Assembly (NCBI GenBank): GCA_036375695.1
Contig: DASVBU010000007.1
Coordinates: forward strand, 62,001 to 126,000
DNA: 64,000 nucleotides
Origin: ZC4RG35 sp036375695
GTDB taxonomy: Bacteria > Actinomycetota > Acidimicrobiia > Spongiisociales > ZC4RG35
Reading direction: 5' to 3'
In this document: positions 1 through 7,090 of the stretch, in pieces
Layout: each line of letters begins with the position of its first letter
Position numbering within the stretch: position 1 is the stretch's first letter
The notes under the pieces: model-generated
What the model saw: the letters and a program-made list of their open reading frames with translations, nothing else
Databases searched by the model: none
Told to the model about the DNA's origin: nothing
Program-made: the position numbers and the translations under genes

Positions 1-474
1 GCGCTTCGCGACCTCGACCTCTTCGTCGAGGCCTCACGTCACACCGAGGTATCGGTGAGCTTCTCCATCGGCACCCTCGACCCCGAGGTGTGGAGGGAGA
101 CCGAGCCGGGCACACCCCACCCCATGCGGCGGGTGGAGGCCATCGCCAAGCTCAGCGAGGCCGGCGTGCGCACCGGGGTCCTCATAGCACCCATCATCCC
201 CGGCCTCTCGGACCATCCCGACCAGGTGGCGGCGGTGGAGGCCGCCTGTCGGGAAGCGGGAGCCGGCTCGATCTCCACGATCAAGCTCCATCTCCGCCCC
301 GGCGTAAAGGAGCACTTCATGGGCTGGCTCGGTGACACCCATCCCGAGCTGGTGGCCCGCTACGAGGCCCTGTATCGCAACCGGGCCTACCTGTCCCGGG
401 GGACCTCCCGCCGCAGGCCCCCGAGGGAACGAAACAAGCCGGCGGCGTTCCAGCCCTCCCTCCCACTGGGCTGA
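1..474 (+). CDS. Radical SAM protein, 3' part only (Rv2578c / SplB-like family)
   Basis: The gene enters from the left edge; 157 codons are visible, open from base 1 and ending at TGA 472-474. The visible part reads like the C-terminal half of the radical SAM barrel of the Rv2578c-type proteins: SFSIGTLDPEVWRETEPGTP (a beta-strand followed by the ExxTP segment), then GVLIAPIIPGLSD and a helix-rich tail ending in a basic, proline-rich stretch. The CxxxCxxC iron-sulfur motif would lie upstream of the window, so it cannot be checked. Members of this family are uncharacterised relatives of DNA photoproduct lyases. Family assignment is from remembered sequence patterns; the exact substrate is unknown. 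Confidence 0.75.
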   Translation, partial: ALRDLDLFVEASRHTEVSVSFSIGTLDPEVWRETEPGTPHPMRRVEAIAKLSEAGVRTGVLIAPIIPGLSDHPDQVAAVEAACREAGAGSISTIKLHLRPGVKEHFMGWLGDTHPELVARYEALYRNRAYLSRGTSRRRPPRERNKPAAFQPSLPLG

Positions 475-476
475 GG

Positions 477-1505
477 TCACGGCAGGACCACGACCTTGGT
501 CCCGAGATCGGCCCACTCGTACAGGAAGGCCGCGTCCTCGTCGGTCTGCCGAACACACCCCGCGCTCATGTACTCGCCCAACTGCTCCTCACTCTGCAGT
601 GGCTCGCCGTCACCGTCCCGGGGGATGGCGTGGAACCCGATGGGCAGGTTCCTCCCGTGGGCGAACCGGACCATGTGGGCCATGGTGATCCCGTCGTGCC
701 CGGCGCTGGCCACCTCCGACTTCGAGTAGACCTCGTAGGTCCCGGGTGCGGGCACACCCTTTCGGCCCGACACCGGGTAGGTCCTCTCGATGCTGCCATC
801 CGACTCCACCAGCCAGATGCGCTGATCGGAATTGGAATAGACGATGCGGCGGCCCTCACCCGAATCCGGCGGAAGCGGATACCCATCTGCGGAAGCACCC
901 TCGTCATCCTCCTGCTCGGGCGCGGCCTCGAAGTCGAGGTCGAGACCGCGGAACGGGTCGAGCAGGATGCGTTCGTCGGTGAAGAAGAGGGGCATCATCA
1001 CTTCGCGGTCCGCCCGTGACCCTTCCTGCTCCACGACGCCGTTCACGACCAGCAGGGCGTGACCGTCCTCGCCATGGTCCAGGCTGTACTCCAGATCCTC
1101 GGCCCATGCCCAGGCGCCCCACCCTTCGGCGAAATCGGTGCGCAGGGCGGCGAGGCGCTCGTAGCCGCCGATCCTCCTCTGTGACTCCGGTGTGAGCAGG
1201 TCCCACGCCCGCTCGAGATCACCGTCGGCCAGGGATTCCACCCACTCGCCGAACAGCGCCACGACGCGGCCCAGGTCTCCCGGCAGGGTCGTCGACGGCG
1301 GCAGCATGGTGGTCGGCGGCAGCATGGTGGTCGGCGGCAGCGTGGTCGTGGTCGACGCGGGCACCGAAGTCGTCGGTGGAAGGGTGGTCGAGGCCTGCGC
1401 CGAGGTCTCCGGCGGTGCCACGGACGGCACCGAGGAACCACCGAGTGCCTGCCCGACACCACAGGCGGCCAGGATCAGAACGAGGAGGATTCCGATTGCT
1501 CGCAT
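477..1505 (-). CDS. L,D-transpeptidase (YkuD) lipoprotein
   Basis: 342 residues from ATG 1505 (a TTG at 1523 is also in frame). The N-terminus is a lipoprotein signal with lipobox LILAAC (Cys15), then a Thr/Pro-rich linker (about residues 24-76), an unassigned middle domain and a C-terminal YkuD catalytic domain (about 215-342). The active-site pattern is visible: a His in IGFHAIP and the nucleophile in SAGCVR (Cys317), matching the family motif SxGCxR. It would form 3-3 peptidoglycan cross-links, or attach proteins, outside the membrane. It ends two bases from the convergent radical SAM stop. The linker is encoded by short tandem DNA repeats. Confidence 0.85.
   Translation of the reverse strand: MRAIGILLVLILAACGVGQALGGSSVPSVAPPETSAQASTTLPPTTSVPASTTTTLPPTTMLPPTTMLPPSTTLPGDLGRVVALFGEWVESLADGDLERAWDLLTPESQRRIGGYERLAALRTDFAEGWGAWAWAEDLEYSLDHGEDGHALLVVNGVVEQEGSRADREVMMPLFFTDERILLDPFRGLDLDFEAAPEQEDDEGASADGYPLPPDSGEGRRIVYSNSDQRIWLVESDGSIERTYPVSGRKGVPAPGTYEVYSKSEVASAGHDGITMAHMVRFAHGRNLPIGFHAIPRDGDGEPLQSEEQLGEYMSAGCVRQTDEDAAFLYEWADLGTKVVVLP
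1297..1350. repeat. 18-bp tandem repeat inside the Thr/Pro linker of the transpeptidase
   Basis: GGCGGCAGCATGGTGGTC occurs perfectly at 1297-1314 and 1315-1332, with a third diverged copy at 1333-1350. On the minus strand it encodes repeated Thr-Thr-Met-Leu-Pro-Pro units of the wall-spanning linker. Such arrays can change copy number by slippage, altering linker length by six residues. Confidence 0.8.
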
Positions 1506-1573
1506 GTACCGGACACGCAGCAAGCGGGGCCGCGGTTTACGCGAGGCGTCGAGGAGTCAGCCCTCGAGGCGGG

Positions 1574-1608
1574 GGAAGGTCCCTGAGGCGGTCCCACAGG
1601 GACCTTCC
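1574..1608. other. 12-bp perfect inverted repeat between divergent genes
   Basis: GGAAGGTCCCTG (1574-1585) and CAGGGACCTTCC (1597-1608) are perfect inverted repeats around an 11-base loop. The site lies upstream of both the transpeptidase gene (minus, start 1505) and the EAL gene (plus, start 1801), with no T-run on either side. It could be an operator, or an mRNA hairpin in a leader. The rest of the 1506-1800 spacer shows nothing else I can name. Confidence 0.5.
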
Positions 1609-1800
1609 GGTGTGGGAGGGCACACCGACATCATCGGCGCGAGACCCATTTTTGAACCTGGTCCCAAGGACTCATTCAAGATTCGACGCCGTGCCGCCGA
1701 TGCCGTGAGTGTGGAGACGCCAGTCCTCCGACCGCATCACATCAGATCGAATCCGCGGGACCTGGAGGCGTTGGCGACGGTCTGGCGTTGGGAGGGGATC

Positions 1801-2472
1801 GTGCAACGCCTGCTGCCGCGTGTGCTCGAGTCGAACCAGATCGAGACCCGATTCCAGGCCGTGTTCGACATCCGACCGTCCGTGCCCGTATTGCGCGGCT
1901 ACGAGGCCTACGCGCGCTTCCCGGCCGCACCGGACATCCCCACCGGTCTCTGGTTCGCCACCGCTGAACAGATGGGTCTGGGCTTCGAATTGTCGGTGGC
2001 ATCGGGGCGGACCGCACTCGAGGTCGTCGATCGCCTCCCCCGGACCACGGTCCTGTTCGTCAACACCATTCCCGAGGCAATGGGGGCCCTGGCCGCCGAG
2101 ATCGACCGCCAGTCCCTGGGAAGGGTCGTGTTCGACGTTCCCGCGTCGGAGTTCGGTGGCTCGGCCATCGCCGACGAGATCGCCTCGGCCCGTGAAGCCG
2201 GGATCGGCGTGAGCTTCGACGGAGAGCCGCTGGACGACGACACCTTCGCCAAGGTCACGGAGTGCAGTGACCATCTCGACTTCGTGAAGCTCGACGCCGT
2301 CCACGAGACCGTCTCTGTCGGCACCATGCGCCGGCTCGCCGACTGGTGCCATCGCAACGGCGTCTTCCTGGTGGCGAAGCGGGTCGAGTCTCTCGACGTC
2401 GTCGATCGTCTCAAGGACGCAGGCGTCGACTGGGCCCAGGGGCACGCCCTCTCCCACGACATCGAAATCTGA
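1801..2472 (+). CDS. Degenerate EAL-domain protein (probable c-di-GMP receptor or pseudo-phosphodiesterase)
   Basis: 223 residues from GTG 1801, chosen because GGGAGGGG lies immediately upstream; an in-frame GTG at 1705 has no ribosome site. The fold follows EAL phosphodiesterases: FQAVFDI for the usual QPI strand, YEAYARF in place of the EAL motif, LFVNTI, VFDVPASEF for the LEITE strand, LDFVKLD keeping the IKID lysine, and WAQGHALS for the QGY motif. Several metal ligands are changed: the DDFG motif reads SFDGEP and the AEGVE motif reads AKRVE. Catalysis of c-di-GMP hydrolysis is therefore unlikely, and a binding or structural role is inferred. No GGDEF or sensor domain is present. Confidence 0.75.
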   Translation: MQRLLPRVLESNQIETRFQAVFDIRPSVPVLRGYEAYARFPAAPDIPTGLWFATAEQMGLGFELSVASGRTALEVVDRLPRTTVLFVNTIPEAMGALAAEIDRQSLGRVVFDVPASEFGGSAIADEIASAREAGIGVSFDGEPLDDDTFAKVTECSDHLDFVKLDAVHETVSVGTMRRLADWCHRNGVFLVAKRVESLDVVDRLKDAGVDWAQGHALSHDIEI

Positions 2473-2493
2473 CCTCCCGATAACCTGGCTCGA

Positions 2494-3228
2494 ATGCGAG
2501 CCTTCACCTGTGGTTGCGGCGTCGAGATCACCGAGGCGGACACCGACACCGTCGTCGACCCCGTCCATCGGCACTTCACCGAGGCGCATCCTGAGTACGG
2601 GCTCACGCCCGTGGCCGTCCGCAACTACCTGGAGGCGGAGGACCGGGCCACCGGCGGAACGGAACGCCTGGAGACGATCGACCCGATCAGGATCGTCCCC
2701 GTCGAGCCCGCTGCCGCCGACGAGATCCTGTCGTTCTTCGACCACGAGCTCTTCGCCGACAACCCCGCCTGGGGTTCGTGCTACTGCATGTTCTACTTCC
2801 TCGGAGGCGCCGGGAACCATGACTGGGGCAACCAGCCCTGGCAGGACGTGCGGCGGGCCCAGCACGACCGGATCAGCACGGGTCGAACGACAGGTGTGGT
2901 CGCCTACTCGGGTGACCGGCTGGCCGGTTGGTGCAACGCCACGTCCCGGGCGGAGTTCCCCGGCCATCGCCAAGGGGGCGACGAACGCGTCTGCTCGGTC
3001 GTCTGCTTCGCCGTGGCACCGCCCTACAGGGGCCACGGTGTGGCGAGGCTGCTCCTCGACGGCGCGGTGGCAATGGCGCGTGACCACGGCTTCGATGCCG
3101 TCGAGGGGTACCCGGTCCGGGATCCGTCCAGCCCGCAGGCCGCCTATCACGGGACCCTGGACCTGTTCCAGGGCCAGGGCTTCCGCATCACGTCCGAGGA
3201 CCCGCTCACCGTCCGTCTCGATCTCTGA
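2494..3228 (+). CDS. GNAT acetyltransferase with N-terminal Cys/His module
   Basis: 244 residues, ATG start 22 bases after the EAL stop. Residues 1-45 (FTCGCGVEI, then HxxxxH) resemble the small DUF1059-type module. Residues 60-244 form a GNAT fold: an acceptor-side region rich in aromatics (AWGSCYCMFYFLGG), then VCFAVAPPYRGHGVARLLLD, containing the acetyl-CoA pyrophosphate loop pattern (R/Q-x-x-G-x-A seen as RGHGVA), and a C-terminal GYPVRD segment. It would transfer an acetyl group from acetyl-CoA to a small molecule or protein amine; the acceptor is unknown. The same strand and short gap suggest co-transcription with the EAL gene. Confidence 0.8.
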   Translation: MRAFTCGCGVEITEADTDTVVDPVHRHFTEAHPEYGLTPVAVRNYLEAEDRATGGTERLETIDPIRIVPVEPAAADEILSFFDHELFADNPAWGSCYCMFYFLGGAGNHDWGNQPWQDVRRAQHDRISTGRTTGVVAYSGDRLAGWCNATSRAEFPGHRQGGDERVCSVVCFAVAPPYRGHGVARLLLDGAVAMARDHGFDAVEGYPVRDPSSPQAAYHGTLDLFQGQGFRITSEDPLTVRLDL

Positions 3229-3261
3229 TCCGCAAATCCCGATCATCCCTAGACTCGCCAC

Positions 3262-3378
3262 ATGAAGCGCATCCTGATCCTGGCGCTCTTGGCCCTGGGC
3301 ATCGCCGGCATCGTCATGGCAGCCCGTCGGGCCGGCGAAGAGTCTGCCGAGACCTGGACCCCCGTCCAGCCTTCGTGA
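3262..3378 (+). CDS. 38-residue single-span membrane protein (DLW-39-like position)
   Basis: ATG 3262 to TGA 3376-3378 encodes MKRILILALLALGIAGIVMA followed by a short charged and Trp-containing tail (AETWTPVQPS). The N-terminal Lys-Arg and the hydrophobic run 4-20 predict one membrane helix. Its stop overlaps the GTG of the next gene (GTGA), implying translational coupling. Tiny proteins of this size (the DLW-39 family) occur near gyrA in actinobacteria; the tail here reads TWTPV rather than the DLW motif, so kinship is only suggested by size, topology and position. Confidence 0.6.
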   Translation: MKRILILALLALGIAGIVMAARRAGEESAETWTPVQPS

Positions 3379-4022
3379 AGGTCGGCGTCCCGGCGGCAGG
3401 CGAGGCTGCGTCCCGCGCGGCTCACTCTCTCGCGGCCCATCCCGCCGTCGATCAGTTGGTGATCATCGGACCGGCGAACTCCCGCTACTACCAGGTGGTC
3501 GAGGACCCGTCCGACTGTGACCTCCTCGTCGTGACCGGACCAGACGCACCGTCCCGACACGCATCGTCGGGCGTCCCCATGGTCTGGGACGGCCCCCAAC
3601 GGCTGCCGGGGGTCGTGGTATGGGGAGCGTCACCATTGGGCCTGGCCCTCGCCCTGGCCGAGAGGGAGAACGATCCAGAGGAGATCGCGGTGGCCCACCC
3701 CGACCTCGCCCCGCAACTCGGCGGGCGGGTCAGGTTCCCCGACCCCGTCGGCAGGGTCGGTGTCGCCGAGACGGCGGTCGGCGGGCGGAGCCTGCTCGCC
3801 GGGAAGCCCAATGGCTCGTTCGCCGCCGTGATGGTCAAGGGCCGGGACCGTTCCGTGGCCGTCGTCGACGACGGGGCTTTCATGACCGGGATCACCCTCG
3901 CCGCAGGCGTGGCGGTGGCCGACGGCACACCGAGGCCCGTGTGGGGCGATTCCCTGTCCTATCTGAGGGCCGTCACCGAGATGGGTCTGGTGATGGCCGA
4001 GAGCGCAACCACCCCGGCCTAG
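3375..4022 (+). CDS. Unknown conserved-looking protein, coupled to the small membrane protein
   Basis: 215 residues from GTG 3375, overlapping the previous stop by four bases. The sequence is soluble and shows alternating strand/helix character: VGVPAAGEAASRAAHSLAAH, DQLVIIGPANS, CDLLVVTGPDAP, GVVVWGASPLGLALALAE, as in a Rossmann-like nucleotide-binding fold, but no complete GxGxxG motif is present. The second half (AAVMVKGRDRSVAVVDDGAFMTGITLAAGV) resembles the catalytic half of some dehydrogenase-like proteins. I do not recognise the family. Its 3' end overlaps the convergent DUF3566 gene by four bases. Function is not assigned. Confidence 0.65.
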   Translation: MKVGVPAAGEAASRAAHSLAAHPAVDQLVIIGPANSRYYQVVEDPSDCDLLVVTGPDAPSRHASSGVPMVWDGPQRLPGVVVWGASPLGLALALAERENDPEEIAVAHPDLAPQLGGRVRFPDPVGRVGVAETAVGGRSLLAGKPNGSFAAVMVKGRDRSVAVVDDGAFMTGITLAAGVAVADGTPRPVWGDSLSYLRAVTEMGLVMAESATTPA

Positions 4023-4531
4023 TCGCCGACGGCGGGTTCCACCACCGGTGTCTCCTCGGTGGGGATGTCCACGTGCGCGGACGGTGGGGTCGAACCGCCG
4101 TTTCCGGTCCTGTAGTCGGCCGGAGGGTGGAGCACCGACGCAGGAGCGGCTGCGAACGGGGCATTGAGGGTCTCTTCGAGGACCACGATCTCCAGGCCCC
4201 CAACCACGTCGGAGACCAGGTTGTAGACGATGGCGCCGGCAACCGTGAGGCCCGTCATGGCGACCCACCAGGCGACGGCGCTGAAGATCACCGCCCGCAG
4301 GAACTGCTCGGTGTTGGCGAACGGCTGGGTCCCCTGCTCGATGAGGGTGATCTCGGTGAGGAACTCGGTGAGCTTGTCGGGGATGCCGGCGCGATCCACC
4401 ACGGCCCAGAAGATGACCATGCCCAGGACGAGGGCCACGGCGAGAACCGCCCACACCAAGGACGCGACCTTGAGGGCGGTCCAAGGATCGATCTTCCGCA
4501 CTATGCGTCTGACGCGCCGAACTGTGGCCAC
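4019..4531 (-). CDS. DUF3566 transmembrane protein
   Basis: 170 residues from ATG 4531. The N-terminus is basic (VRRVRRIVRKIDPWTALKVA), followed by two membrane helices (about residues 24-48 and 83-107) separated by an extracellular loop, then an acidic, Pro-rich cytoplasmic tail. KIDPWTALKVA followed by the first helix is the hallmark of the DUF3566 family, which sits directly downstream of gyrA in many actinobacteria. The role is unknown. It follows gyrA by 114 bases on the same strand and probably shares its transcript. Confidence 0.85.
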   Translation of the reverse strand: MATVRRVRRIVRKIDPWTALKVASLVWAVLAVALVLGMVIFWAVVDRAGIPDKLTEFLTEITLIEQGTQPFANTEQFLRAVIFSAVAWWVAMTGLTVAGAIVYNLVSDVVGGLEIVVLEETLNAPFAAAPASVLHPPADYRTGNGGSTPPSAHVDIPTEETPVVEPAVGD

Positions 4532-4645
4532 TGGGCTCCTGGGGGTTACGACGAAAAGTCTACGAGAAGGGGACGAATAGAAAACGTCATGTCGCTTCTC
4601 CGGGTTCCCACCCTACGTACCCAGCCCGCGGAAGCGTGAATCGCG

Positions 4646-7084
4646 CTACTGGGCGTCGCCGTTGACATCGTCGACCAGGGCGGCCGCCGCCAACTCGTTC
4701 CCGTCACCGACGTCGATGACCTTGACGCCGGTGGCGTCCCGCCCCTGCCGGCTGATCGACCCCACCGCCGTGCGGATCCCGACACCCGCCGTGGAGACGA
4801 GGAACACCTCGTCCTCGGGGGACACCGCCAGAGCCGACACCAGCGACCGCCGCGCCCGGGTCAGCTTGAAGGCCTTGACCCCCATGCCGCCTCGGCCCTG
4901 ACGGCGGAACTCCTTCATGGCGGTGCGCTTCCCGTACCCGGCCGAAGTGAGGAGGAGCACCTCGTCGCCCTCGACGTTGGAGACGGCGGAGACGACCTCG
5001 TCGCCCTCGCGCAACTTGATTCCCCGGACGCCTTGGGTGCCCCGGCCCATGCTCCGGAGCTCCTTCTCGGCGAACCGGATCCCCATGCCGTCCCGGGTGA
5101 AGATCAGGATGTCGTTCTCGCCGTTGGTCGTGCGGACCGAGACCAGCTCGTCGTCGTCCGCCAGTCTGATGGCCACGAGGGTGTTGTTCCGGGAGTCGTA
5201 CTCCTTGAACTCGGTCTTCTTCGCCTGGCCCTTCTTGGTCACCATCACCAGGTAGCGGCTGGTCTCGTAGTCCCGGGTGTCGATGACCGCCTGGATGATC
5301 TCCTCGGGGCCGAGCGGGAGCACGGCCTGGGCGAGGACGCCCTTGGCCGTCCGCTCCTTGCGCGGGATGGCGTGTGCCTTGACCCGATGCACCAGCCCCT
5401 TGTTGGTGAAGAACAACAGATAGGCGTGCGCCGTGGTGTGGATCAGGTGCCTGATCACCTCATCGCCCGGCACCTCGGCGGCCTTGACCCCACGACCACC
5501 TCGGGACTGCGTCCGGTAGGTGGAGGCGGGCACCGACTTCACGTAGCCGGAGGAGGTGACGGTGACGATGATCTCTTCGTCGGCGATGAGATCCTCGAGG
5601 CTGAGCTCGCCATCGTCGGGGACGATCCGGGTGCGCCGCTCGTCGCCGTACTTCTCCCTGATCTCGGTGAGTTCGTCTCTGATGATCTGCCAGCGTCGAC
5701 CGGGGTCGGCGAGGATCGCCTCCAGGTCCTTGATCCGCTCATGGAGCTCGGCCAGTTCGGCGCGCAGCTTGTCGACCTCGAGGGCGGTGAGCCGCCGCAG
5801 TGGCATGTCGAGGATGGCGTTGGCCTGGATCTCGGTCAGTTCGAACCGCTCGATGAGGTTGGCGCGGGCCTCGCTGGTGTCGGCCGACCCGCGGATGATC
5901 GCCACCACTTCGTCGATGTTGTCCACCGCGACGATGAGGCCCTCGAGGATGTGGGCCCGGGCCTTCGCCTGGTCGAGACGGAACCGGGTGCGCCGCTCGA
6001 CCACGTCCATCTGGTGATCGAGGTAGTAGCCGACCATCTCGGCGATGTTCAGGGTGCGGGGCACCCCGTCGACCAGCGCCACCATGTTGTAGGGGATGCT
6101 CTCCTGGAGGGGCGTGTTCTTGTACAGCTGGTTGAGCACCACCTGGGGCACCGCCTCTTTGCGGAGGTAGATGGCGAGGCGGGTGCCGACCCGATCGGAC
6201 GACTCGTTCCGGACCTCCGCGATCCCCGTGATCTTCTTGTCCTCGACCAGTTCCTTGATCCGGGAGATGATCCGCTCGATCGAAACCTGGTAGGGCAGCT
6301 CCGTGGCGACGATGGCGGTCCGGCCCTTCTTCGACTCTTCGATGTCGCACACCGCCCGGACCTTGACCGAGCCGCGACCGGTGGTCAGCGCCTCCCGGGC
6401 GCCGCCGGCGCCGAGGAGATACCCGCCAGTGGGGAAGTCAGGGCCCTTGACGAAGCGGAGAAGTTCCTCGGCCGACGCATCGGGGTTGTCGATGACATGG
6501 ATGCAGGCGTCGATGACCTCGGTGAGGTTGTGGGGCGGGATGCTGGTCGCCATGCCCACGGCGATGCCCTGCGAGCCGTTGACGATCAGGTTGGGGAAGC
6601 GGGAGGGCAGGACCGAGGGCTCCTGCTGCTCCCCGTTGTAGTTGTCGACGAAATCGACGGTGTTCTCGTCGATCCCCTCCAGCATGTGCATGGCGAGACG
6701 GGTGAGCCGGCACTCCGTGTACCGGGCCGCGCCGGGCGGGTCGTCGATGCTCCCGAAGTTCCCCTGCGGGTCGATGAGCAGGTAGCGCATCGAGAAGTCC
6801 TGCCCCATGCGCACCAGAGCGTCGTAGATGGCCTGGTCGCCGTGGGGGTGGTAGTTGCCCATGACGTCGCCGACGACCTTGGCGCACTTCCGGTGGGGCC
6901 CCGTCGGACCCATGTTGGACTCCGACATCGAGTAGATGATCCGCCGCTGCACCGGCTTGAGACCGTCCCTCACGTCCGGGAGGGCGCGGGAGACGATCAC
7001 CGACATGGCGTAGTCGATGAACGACGCCTCCATCTCGTCGGTGATCTCGATCTCGGGGAGTTCTGGGCGGGTCTCGCTGGTCAT
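4646..7084 (-). CDS. gyrA: DNA gyrase subunit A
   Basis: 812 residues, ATG 7084, six bases after the gyrB stop. It is the breakage-reunion subunit of DNA gyrase, introducing negative supercoils with GyrB. The winged-helix and tower region holds the catalytic Arg121-Tyr122 (ARYTECR), and the C-terminal half carries beta-pinwheel blades with a GyrA-box-like QGRGGMGVKA. In the quinolone region the sequence is HPHGDQAIYD: the residue equivalent to E. coli Ser83 is Gln84, while the Asp87 equivalent (Asp88) is kept; the usual Met before Arg-Tyr is Ala120. Length is normal and no intein is present. Confidence 0.98.
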   Translation of the reverse strand: MTSETRPELPEIEITDEMEASFIDYAMSVIVSRALPDVRDGLKPVQRRIIYSMSESNMGPTGPHRKCAKVVGDVMGNYHPHGDQAIYDALVRMGQDFSMRYLLIDPQGNFGSIDDPPGAARYTECRLTRLAMHMLEGIDENTVDFVDNYNGEQQEPSVLPSRFPNLIVNGSQGIAVGMATSIPPHNLTEVIDACIHVIDNPDASAEELLRFVKGPDFPTGGYLLGAGGAREALTTGRGSVKVRAVCDIEESKKGRTAIVATELPYQVSIERIISRIKELVEDKKITGIAEVRNESSDRVGTRLAIYLRKEAVPQVVLNQLYKNTPLQESIPYNMVALVDGVPRTLNIAEMVGYYLDHQMDVVERRTRFRLDQAKARAHILEGLIVAVDNIDEVVAIIRGSADTSEARANLIERFELTEIQANAILDMPLRRLTALEVDKLRAELAELHERIKDLEAILADPGRRWQIIRDELTEIREKYGDERRTRIVPDDGELSLEDLIADEEIIVTVTSSGYVKSVPASTYRTQSRGGRGVKAAEVPGDEVIRHLIHTTAHAYLLFFTNKGLVHRVKAHAIPRKERTAKGVLAQAVLPLGPEEIIQAVIDTRDYETSRYLVMVTKKGQAKKTEFKEYDSRNNTLVAIRLADDDELVSVRTTNGENDILIFTRDGMGIRFAEKELRSMGRGTQGVRGIKLREGDEVVSAVSNVEGDEVLLLTSAGYGKRTAMKEFRRQGRGGMGVKAFKLTRARRSLVSALAVSPEDEVFLVSTAGVGIRTAVGSISRQGRDATGVKVIDVGDGNELAAAALVDDVNGDAQ

Positions 7085-7090
7085 GTGGGT

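Noticed and set aside
1300..1350. Microsatellite as a separate mobile repeat
   Set aside because: The 18-bp repeats keep the reading frame and encode the Thr/Pro linker, so they belong to the transpeptidase gene.
1672..3261. Minus-strand ORF of 529 codons
   Set aside because: It is antisense to the EAL and GNAT genes, has no recognisable domain and no ribosome site.
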